NCBI GenBank assembly: GCA_944336815.1
Contig: CALVLG010000016.1
Span: forward strand, 1-11,908
Source of the DNA: an uncultured Bacilli bacterium
GTDB taxonomy: Bacteria; Bacillota_I; Bacilli_A; RF39; UBA660
DNA length: 11,908 nucleotides
Direction of reading: 5' to 3'
Of this stretch, positions 6,472 to 11,908 are shown piece by piece. Position numbers and translations under genes: made by a program. Below the pieces are notes generated by a model. It made no database searches and was not told where the DNA came from. It saw only the letters and a list, made by a program, of their open reading frames with translations. Each line of letters opens with the position of its first letter. Within the stretch, counting starts at the first letter, position 1.

Positions 6472-6500
6472 TATATAATGCTATAGCCTAATTGAAGCAA
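6472..6500 (-). promoter_or_regulatory. Promoter candidate of feoAB
   Basis: On the minus strand TTGCTT (6500-6495), 17 bases, then TATATA (6477-6472), about 78 bases upstream of feoA. The -35 abuts the T-run of the preceding terminator. It is a moderate match and the only well-spaced candidate I found. Confidence 0.4.
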
Positions 6501-6527
6501 AAAAAGAAGACTATTTATACTCTTCTT
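6499..6527 (-). terminator. Terminator of the dnaB-dnaI-ttcA-ABC operon
   Basis: On the minus strand AAGAAGA and TCTTCTT form a 7-bp stem around a 10-base loop, followed by a further five T. It starts 52 bases after the stop of the permease gene and directly precedes the feoAB promoter region. Confidence 0.75.
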
Positions 6528-6579
6528 ACTTAATATTGCTTTGGATTTTTAACACCATATTAAAAACATAGGCATAAAT

Positions 6580-7719
6580 TTAAAACAAGACTTTTTCTGA
6601 TTTATATTGTTTAATGATAATATACAAAATGATCACAATATATATAAGCATCGATATAAACATTAAAGCGATATGGATGCCATTAAATATACCATTATTA
6701 ATATCAGTGAAAATCATAGAAATATTTAAAAAAGGAACAAAAGCTAAAATGTTATTCATTGGCATTCCAATCATAAATGCAATCATACTTGGAAAAAGCG
6801 AAATAAAAGTTAAAGGAGTTAAAGCGCTTTGAGCTTCTTTAAATGTTTTTGATTTGCTAGCTATTGCTATACAAATACCACTGATAAATAATGAGTAAAT
6901 TATGATAATAAGTAAGCCTATGATTAAAGCAGGAATATTATATAATAAATCGGTATTGGCATAGATTGTAAACATATCTTTGGCAAAATATAAACTTAAA
7001 AAAGCAAGGGCAAAACTTAAAATACCAGTAATTATTGAAGATAAGGAAACACTTAAAAATTTGCCTAAAATAATATCTCTACTTTTAATTGGGAAAGTAA
7101 GTAATGTTTCTAGTGTTCCTCTTTCTTTTTCGCCGGCTGTTGCGTCAGTTGCCGGATAAGTTGCTGAAACCGTAATAGCCATGATAATAAATAAGAAAGC
7201 ATAATTTTTCATATAACTAGCAAAATAACTATCTTCTTTTGTTACTTCTTCTTTTAAAGTAATAACATTTATTACACTATCGGGATCAATGTTTGCATTT
7301 GTTAGGATGTTTTGTTGTAAAACTTTTTTGTACTCTTCAAAATATTGTTCCATAAACGTTGTGGCATACATACTTTCATCACTTGTTTTGGTATGCATTG
7401 TATATTCAGAATTGTTTTTGGTAACATATACATACACTTCGTTTGCTAAGAAGGCTTGTTCCATTTCGGCTTGTGTTCCTTCATGAATATTAATACCCAT
7501 ACTTTCTAATAAAGTTTTTTCGATTTCTGTTACTTCATAAGCAAAACCAATTTCATTATATTTAGTAATATCAGTAGTTGCTTGTGATTCAAACAAAAAA
7601 GACATTAAGAATACTAAAAAAGGAATAAATATAGGAATAATAAGCATCATAGCTAAAGACTTTTTATCTCTAAAGACTTCACGAAGCTCTTTTTTTAAAA
7701 TAATCCATAAATTATTCAT
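6580..7719 (-). CDS. ABC-2 type permease, NatB-like
   Basis: The 379-residue protein is the membrane part of an ABC exporter. After a basic amphipathic start (KKELREVFRDKKS) comes helix 1 (about 22-42). A large extracytoplasmic domain follows (about 43-170), then five to six further helices (about 172-190, 220-246, 262-286, 300-338 and 349-369). The cytoplasmic motif GEKERGTLETLLTFP (196-210) is the conserved coupling region of ABC-2 permeases. Length and layout match NatB of the Bacillus NatAB sodium exporter (386 residues), but substrates vary in this family and sodium is only a guess. I place the start at 7719: ATG there overlaps the ATPase stop by 8 bases (ATGAATAA) and follows GGAGG. An in-frame ATG at 7755 lies inside the ATPase gene and lacks a site. 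Confidence 0.85.
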   Translation of the reverse strand: MNNLWIILKKELREVFRDKKSLAMMLIIPIFIPFLVFLMSFLFESQATTDITKYNEIGFAYEVTEIEKTLLESMGINIHEGTQAEMEQAFLANEVYVYVTKNNSEYTMHTKTSDESMYATTFMEQYFEEYKKVLQQNILTNANIDPDSVINVITLKEEVTKEDSYFASYMKNYAFLFIIMAITVSATYPATDATAGEKERGTLETLLTFPIKSRDIILGKFLSVSLSSIITGILSFALAFLSLYFAKDMFTIYANTDLLYNIPALIIGLLIIIIYSLFISGICIAIASKSKTFKEAQSALTPLTFISLFPSMIAFMIGMPMNNILAFVPFLNISMIFTDINNGIFNGIHIALMFISMLIYIVIILYIIIKQYKSEKVLF

Positions 7720-8467
7720 GTTTTCCTCCTTCAATAAGTTTAAAAAAGGCATCACGTAAGTTTGTTGTTTTAGTTTTTGCTTTAATTTCTTTTGGAGTTC
7801 CTAAAAATAAGACTTGGCCTTCATGAATCATAACGACTCTATCACAAATATTTTCGGCTTCTTCCATGTAATGGGTCGAGTATAAAATACATTTATTTTT
7901 GGCTTTTTCTTTTTTTATAAAATCTAAAATAATTTGACTTGATATAATATCTAGCCCTGTCGTTGCTTCATCAAAAACATAATATTTAGGATTATGAATA
8001 AAGCATCTGGCAATATTAACTCTTTGAGTTTGGCCAGTCGATAACTCCCCTACTTTTTGATATAAAAAACTATTTAAACCAAGTTTTTCACTAATGTCTT
8101 TAATGCTTTTTGGGATTTTGGCTTGAGGTATTTGATAAATTTTAGCACACATTTCTAGTAATTCATAAGTTGTTAAAGTATCATATAATTTAGTATTTCC
8201 CGATAAAAAAGCCAAATTGTTTTTAATTGCTATTTCATCTTTTTGATAACTCTTGCCATCAAAAAGAACTTGGCCAGTAGTTGGCTCTAAAATTCCGGCA
8301 ATAATACGTAAAAGAGTAGTCTTACCTGCACCATTTGGCCCTAGAATACCAACGATTTCCCCTTCTTTAGCAGTAAAAGTTATATTTTTATCGGCATAAA
8401 AAGAGACTGCTTTTTTCTTTTCATTCCATTTTTTAAAAATCTTTGAAACATTTTTTATTTCTATCAC
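7712..8467 (-). CDS. ABC transporter ATPase, NatA-like
   Basis: The 251-residue ATPase drives the permease encoded next. Visible motifs are Walker A GPNGAGKT (43-50), signature LSTGQ (142-146), Walker B YYVFDE (162-167), D-loop GLD (171-173) and switch His199 in STHYMEEAE. The Q-loop region reads LAFLSGNTKLYDTL (85-98) without the usual Gln; NatA-type ATPases likewise have Gly/Phe-rich sequence here, so this supports NatA kinship. The start codon is GTG at 8467, sharing one base with the TAG stop of the preceding gene (TAGTG). A strong GAGGAGG site sits 7 bases upstream, which fixes the start. The next gene overlaps its end, so the two products should be made together. Confidence 0.9.
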   Translation of the reverse strand: MIEIKNVSKIFKKWNEKKKAVSFYADKNITFTAKEGEIVGILGPNGAGKTTLLRIIAGILEPTTGQVLFDGKSYQKDEIAIKNNLAFLSGNTKLYDTLTTYELLEMCAKIYQIPQAKIPKSIKDISEKLGLNSFLYQKVGELSTGQTQRVNIARCFIHNPKYYVFDEATTGLDIISSQIILDFIKKEKAKNKCILYSTHYMEEAENICDRVVMIHEGQVLFLGTPKEIKAKTKTTNLRDAFFKLIEGGKHE

Positions 8468-9285
8468 TAGTTTTCCTCCTCTAAAATGCTTTTTTCTTTT
8501 CCTTCTAGATCAATATAAGAAAGAATTGTTTGGACATTTACTCTTTCGGTACTCCGAAAAATATTTTTTTCAATAAAAGGGTTTGTTTTTCGTAATTCCT
8601 TTAATAAGGCTTTAATTTCAGCCCGCTTACTATCTTTTTTTTCTAACACAAATTTACATCCACAATTTAAAAAAGTCAAGTTATTACTTTGGGCCCAAGA
8701 AATAATATCGTCTTCCCGAACAAAATATAAGGGCCTTATTAGTTCCATTCCTTTAAAGTTTGTACTTTTTACTTTCGGCATCATGGTTTTAAAAGAGCCA
8801 CTGTAAAAAAGAGAAAGTAAAATAGTTTCTAATACGTCATCAAAATGATGGGCTAAAGCTATTTTATTACAACCAAGTTTTTGAGCATAATCGTAAAGAT
8901 AACCACGACGCATTCTAGCACATATATAACAAGGATGGCTAGCATTTAAGAGGTTGGCTACATCAAAGACATCAGTTTTAAAAATTTCTAAGGGAATGTC
9001 TAATAATTGGGCATTTTCGGTGATTTTTTTTAGATGTTCTTCACTATAACCGGGGTCCATGCAAATAAATTTTAAATCAAAAGCTATTTTGCCATGTTTT
9101 TTTATTTCTTGCATACATTTAGCTAGTAAAAACGAGTCTTTACCACCGGAAATACAAACAGCGATGGAATCATTTTCACAAATCATATTATATTCATTAA
9201 TGGAATCTATAAAACCACGCCAGATTGTTTTACGATATTTTTTGATAATGCTTCTTTCAATATCTTTCGTTTCGTCTGTTTTCAC
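8467..9285 (-). CDS. ttcA: TtcA-like tRNA thiolation enzyme (PP-loop ATPase)
   Basis: TtcA makes 2-thiocytidine at tRNA position 32, activating the base with ATP and using an iron-sulfur cluster. The 272-residue protein has the PP-loop SGGKDS (46-51), the cysteine pair CYIC (119-122) followed by ARMRRG, AHHFDDVLET (145-154), IRPL (183-186), and a C-terminal CGC (208-210) in the place of the third cluster Cys. These fit the TtcA/TilS superfamily on the TtcA side, although Bacillota members may thiolate another base. The start is GTG at 9285, set by ATGGAG 7 bases upstream. It lies 29 bases inside the end of dnaI, in another frame, so translation is probably coupled. The stop shares one base with the next start. 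Position 32 of the tRNA-Thr in this window is A, so that tRNA is not a classical target. Confidence 0.82.
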   Translation of the reverse strand: MKTDETKDIERSIIKKYRKTIWRGFIDSINEYNMICENDSIAVCISGGKDSFLLAKCMQEIKKHGKIAFDLKFICMDPGYSEEHLKKITENAQLLDIPLEIFKTDVFDVANLLNASHPCYICARMRRGYLYDYAQKLGCNKIALAHHFDDVLETILLSLFYSGSFKTMMPKVKSTNFKGMELIRPLYFVREDDIISWAQSNNLTFLNCGCKFVLEKKDSKRAEIKALLKELRKTNPFIEKNIFRSTERVNVQTILSYIDLEGKEKSILEEEN

Positions 9286-10147
9286 TTATTAGCTCCATTT
9301 CTATTGCCAGCTGTTTTATTCTTTCCATAATTCGGCGTGCTTTAATTCGTTCATCACTTTTTTCACTCGTTAAAAAATGATGTTCTAGTTCGGCTAAACT
9401 TAAATTAGAAGTAAAAAAGGTCGTTAAGTTATGGTTCATTCTTGTTTGTAAAATGGTCCCTAGAACTTCGTCTCTACTCCATTCGCTTACTTTTTCAGCG
9501 CCAATGTCATCTATACATAAAATATCTACTGTTTGATATTCTTTCATTCTTGCCTCATATAATTCCCAATCACTTTTTAATTCTCTTAATATTTCTGGAA
9601 AATAAATCATTTTAATCGTAACATCTTTTTTTATTTTTAGTTCATTTAATAAGGCACTGATTAAGAAACTTTTCCCCGAACCAAAACTACCATATAAATA
9701 TAGCCCTTTCATATTTTTAGAAAAATCAAAATGTTCATAAAAATTATCTAACCATTTAATTACTTTAATTCGTTTTTTATCTTGAACATCAATGTCTTTC
9801 ATACGGGCGCTTTCTAAAACATCTTCTTCACTTTTTTTGGCTTCTTTAAGCCGCCATTCTTTCTTTTTATATTTACATGGAGTATAAGTACTATGGATAC
9901 CGGTTTCATCTTTTTCTAAAACCGCAATATGACCACGATAGGCATTTTTACATTCGTGTAATCCTTGGCAATTCTCACAATTTTTAAGTTCATTTGCCGT
10001 ATCTAATATTTTCATTGTTCTTTTCATTGCTTCTTCTTCGGTTAATTTAAACTTTTTGATTAATTTAACAAAGACTTCATTTTTTAAAGCTTCTTGATAG
10101 TTTTTCTTTAATAAATCTTTTCTTTCTTCTTTAAAAGTTAATTCCAT
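9257..10147 (-). CDS. dnaI: Primosomal helicase loader DnaI
   Basis: DnaI is the AAA+ ATPase that loads the replicative helicase onto DNA, together with DnaD and DnaB. The 296-residue protein starts with an N-terminal helicase-binding domain that holds a zinc site (Cys57-x2-Cys60, His73 and Cys91, with Cys66 nearby), as in Bacillus subtilis DnaI. The AAA+ core follows: Walker A GSFGSGKS (153-160), Walker B VDILCIDD (207-214), a sensor-1 TSN (246-248) and a C-terminal arginine-rich RRIMERIK (271-278). The start ATG at 10147 has a near-perfect AAGGAGGT. The gene begins 10 bases after dnaB, as in other Bacilli, and ends with TGA inside the start of the ttcA-like gene. Confidence 0.95.
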   Translation of the reverse strand: MELTFKEERKDLLKKNYQEALKNEVFVKLIKKFKLTEEEAMKRTMKILDTANELKNCENCQGLHECKNAYRGHIAVLEKDETGIHSTYTPCKYKKKEWRLKEAKKSEEDVLESARMKDIDVQDKKRIKVIKWLDNFYEHFDFSKNMKGLYLYGSFGSGKSFLISALLNELKIKKDVTIKMIYFPEILRELKSDWELYEARMKEYQTVDILCIDDIGAEKVSEWSRDEVLGTILQTRMNHNLTTFFTSNLSLAELEHHFLTSEKSDERIKARRIMERIKQLAIEMELISENRRNERY

Positions 10148-10157
10148 GGTGACCTCC

Positions 10158-11438
10158 TTATTTATATTTATTTAAAATGGTTTCTAATTCGGCTTCTTCA
10201 TCATTACTTAATTCTTCTTTAGAAATTTTTTCGTCAAACCAAACTGGAACATCATTATTTATAGGTTTATTAGTTTCTTTTTTTAGTTTAGTTGTATATT
10301 TTTGGTGTTCTTTTTCGGCAATGCCCATAGCATCTTTCGCCGTTTCAATGCCTAATCTTTTCCATTGGCCAGCAATAGTTTCTACAAAAGCATTATTTAA
10401 TTTATTGTTGTTTTTCTTTAAAACATAATCGATTAAAACATTAACAACGGCTGGTTTTAATTCAACATCAATAAGAAGATGTTCTAAAAGGCGTAGATCA
10501 CGGGCAGTTGGTAGGCCAGTTTTATATTTACTTTTTAAGAAATCATAAGGTGAAGTATTTTCAAACACTTCAATAATTTTGCCTTTTTTACTAGTATCAC
10601 CCATTGGACTTTTTAAATATTCTGGTTGTGAACGATAAACAAGGGTTGGTAATTTTCCAAAGTTATTATATTGGTAATATTTTCTGGTTTGCAAACGTAA
10701 AGCATCTTTATCTATCGCCCCATTTTGATTTAAGCATAACCGGATAATTTCAACCATTTTTAAAGTATCTAAGTTATAAACAAAGGCTAAGTTATTAATT
10801 AATTGGCGGGTTCGTTTATTAAAGGTTCGCTCATTTACTAACCCTTTTGGTAAACTAGAAATCAGTAAATCAAAATCGACTTGATCTTGCATGTTTAAAG
10901 GAAGTTCTTCTTTACCAATGGCTTCAAAAGTTACAGAGTTGCTACTTGATTTGAAAACATTATCAAACATTTCCGTTATTTCTTCATAGTCTTTTAAAGG
11001 AAAATCGATCGGACTATATTCTTTTTTTAGCAGTTCATATTCTAAGGCCCCAATATTGTTATATAAAACAACGGAAAAAATAGGATTAGAAAAAAATTCT
11101 TTAGGTGTCATCGGGGAATACAATTCGTAAACGTAGTTGTTTGGTTCGCCAGCTAAATAAAAGGTTTTCATAAGGCCAATGGCTTCTAGAGACTTACGAG
11201 CCATTTTAATTTGTTCTAAACTAGATTTTAAAATGGTCATTAAGTGATGGTGAGTATAGTCAGCACTTATAAATACTGAACGATCAAGATCGCGCCATAA
11301 AGTGAGATATAGACTTACAGCACTAGAACCAATAATAGGTTCGTAAAGACTTACAAGATTTTTACGGTCTTGTTCAGTTAAAATCGTTTTATTGATAACG
11401 ATATATCGATCAGCGGGTAAAAGGGTTACTATACTCAT
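10158..11438 (-). CDS. dnaB: Replication initiation protein DnaB (Bacillus type)
   Basis: This DnaB is not the helicase. It is the Bacilli protein that helps recruit DnaI and the helicase at the origin and binds the membrane. The 426-residue product has an N-terminal winged-helix-like DDBH1 region (about 1-250) and a C-terminal DDBH2 region. The DDBH2 signature appears as FVETIAGQW (351-359), matching YxxxIxxxW with Phe for Tyr. A charged tail (KEELSNDEEAELE) ends the protein. It is slightly shorter than B. subtilis DnaB (472). The start ATG at 11438 has AAAGGAAG upstream. It is the first gene of a five-gene operon, with dnaI 10 bases downstream. Confidence 0.92.
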   Translation of the reverse strand: MSIVTLLPADRYIVINKTILTEQDRKNLVSLYEPIIGSSAVSLYLTLWRDLDRSVFISADYTHHHLMTILKSSLEQIKMARKSLEAIGLMKTFYLAGEPNNYVYELYSPMTPKEFFSNPIFSVVLYNNIGALEYELLKKEYSPIDFPLKDYEEITEMFDNVFKSSSNSVTFEAIGKEELPLNMQDQVDFDLLISSLPKGLVNERTFNKRTRQLINNLAFVYNLDTLKMVEIIRLCLNQNGAIDKDALRLQTRKYYQYNNFGKLPTLVYRSQPEYLKSPMGDTSKKGKIIEVFENTSPYDFLKSKYKTGLPTARDLRLLEHLLIDVELKPAVVNVLIDYVLKKNNNKLNNAFVETIAGQWKRLGIETAKDAMGIAEKEHQKYTTKLKKETNKPINNDVPVWFDEKISKEELSNDEEAELETILNKYK

Positions 11439-11464
11439 AAGCTTTTCTTCCTTTCTTCTTTTCT

Positions 11465-11493
11465 ATTATAATAAAAAAAAATAAAAAAAGAAA
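11465..11493 (-). promoter_or_regulatory. Promoter candidate of the dnaB operon
   Basis: A consensus TATAAT lies at 11470-11465 on the minus strand, with 17 bases to a weak TTTCTT at 11493-11488. It sits 26 bases upstream of the dnaB ATG and inside the end of the preceding terminator. Confidence 0.45.
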
Positions 11494-11508
11494 CTCCTAT
11501 AAAGTTTC
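11483..11508 (-). terminator. Terminator of the 11497-11908 gene
   Basis: On the minus strand GAAACT...AGTTTC forms a 6-7 bp stem (11508-11490) followed by seven T. The stem overlaps the last codons and TAG stop of the gene it serves, leaving only a short gap before dnaB. Confidence 0.7.
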
Positions 11509-11908
11509 ATTTTTTGAGCTTATGATACTATTTAATTCTTCTTTAATATCACTATCTTTTTGAGCTTCATAAAAATTAGTTATTTTACCATCTTCAACAT
11601 AAATAAGAGTGTGTGGTAAAATTCTTTTTTCTTCTAATATAACTTCGGTTTTGTCCTTACCTATTAATGTGTATGGTGATAAATATTCATCTAAATAGGA
11701 TAATAAATTATAATATCCGTTACTTCCTTCTTTGGTGGTTACTACTTTTTCATTTTCATCTAGTTCTAGTTCATCCCATATTTTAGTAATATCTAAATAA
11801 TAAATAGTTTCAATGTTTTTTTCTTTAGATACTTCATCTAAAGCATTAATCATTTTTCTTGATATATCATTTGTTGGACTGCCAAAAAACAATATTCCAC
11901 TTTCTTTT
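11497..11908 (-). CDS. Thioredoxin-fold protein lacking CXXC, 5' truncated by window
   Basis: The last 137 residues are visible; the frame is open through the window edge, so the start lies outside. A TTG at 11892 is an internal Leu codon in the conserved GILFFGSP. The opening KESGILFFGSPTNDISRKM has the shape of a thioredoxin active-site loop, where related Bacillota proteins (bacteriocin accessory or thioredoxin family) have CPxC or CPxS after GSPT. Here the four residues are Asn-Asp-Ile-Ser (13-16 of the visible part), so both redox cysteines are absent. Further family-like pieces are ETIYYLDITKI, KEGSNGYYNLLSYLDEYL and the strand LPHTLIYVEDGKI with a likely cis-Pro. It probably has no thiol-disulfide activity and may bind or scaffold. 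It ends in a terminator before dnaB and so looks like a separate transcription unit. Confidence 0.65.
   Translation of the reverse strand, partial: KESGILFFGSPTNDISRKMINALDEVSKEKNIETIYYLDITKIWDELELDENEKVVTTKEGSNGYYNLLSYLDEYLSPYTLIGKDKTEVILEEKRILPHTLIYVEDGKITNFYEAQKDSDIKEELNSIISSKNETL

Noticed and set aside
6395..6497. Fur-type operator upstream of feoA
   Set aside because: I looked for an inverted repeat like TGATAATNATTATCA and found no convincing match.
7720..7755. Earlier ATG for the ABC permease
   Set aside because: It lies inside the ATPase gene without a ribosome site, while the ATG at 7719 follows GGAGG and overlaps the ATPase stop.
11890..11892. TTG as the start of the thioredoxin-like gene
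   Set aside because: The frame is open upstream to the window edge with family-like residues (KESGI), so the TTG is an internal Leu codon.

Overview
The window is AT-rich, tightly packed DNA from a low-GC Bacillota, most likely a Bacilli-type lineage. The clearest marker is the adjacent pair dnaB (Bacillus-type replication initiation protein) and dnaI (helicase loader), a combination typical of Bacilli and their relatives. Proteins are rich in Lys, Asn and Ile, and Shine-Dalgarno sites are strong. TGA ends feoA, dnaI and the first methyltransferase gene, and every Trp codon I read in the conserved genes is TGG. The genome therefore uses the standard bacterial code, not the Mollicutes TGA=Trp code. 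An uncultured gut Bacilli lineage is a reasonable guess, but the sequence does not settle it.

Left part (1-4223). On the minus strand lie a membrane-anchored zinc-ribbon protein of the TcaA/YvbJ type and, just downstream, the start of a second zinc-ribbon gene interrupted by an in-frame TGA. A divergent promoter pair separates them from a small methyltransferase-like gene (+). A CYTH-domain protein with a large helical insertion follows on the minus strand. About 460 bases without a convincing gene come next, holding a perfect extended -10 element, a hairpin and possible gene remnants. A tRNA-Thr(GGU) gene follows, with its own promoter and a candidate terminator. A second class I methyltransferase (+) ends at a clear terminator.

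Middle (4224-6394). feoA and feoB form a two-gene ferrous iron uptake operon on the minus strand, with ATGA overlap. A promoter candidate lies directly behind the terminator of the operon upstream.

Right part (6498-11438). Five minus-strand genes form one operon: dnaB, dnaI, a ttcA-like tRNA thiolation gene, a NatA-like ABC ATPase and a NatB-like ABC permease. The genes overlap or lie within 10 bases of each other, and two begin with GTG. The operon joins replication initiation, tRNA modification and an export pump; co-transcription is well supported but a shared function is not. The last gene (11497-11908, truncated by the window edge) encodes a thioredoxin-fold protein whose CXXC active site is replaced by Asn-Asp-Ile-Ser.

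I see no CRISPR array, prophage, insertion sequence or obvious defence system. The most unusual items are the zinc-ribbon gene with the TGA, the inserted CYTH protein, the unexplained stretch at 2857-3317 and the cysteine-less thioredoxin-like protein.
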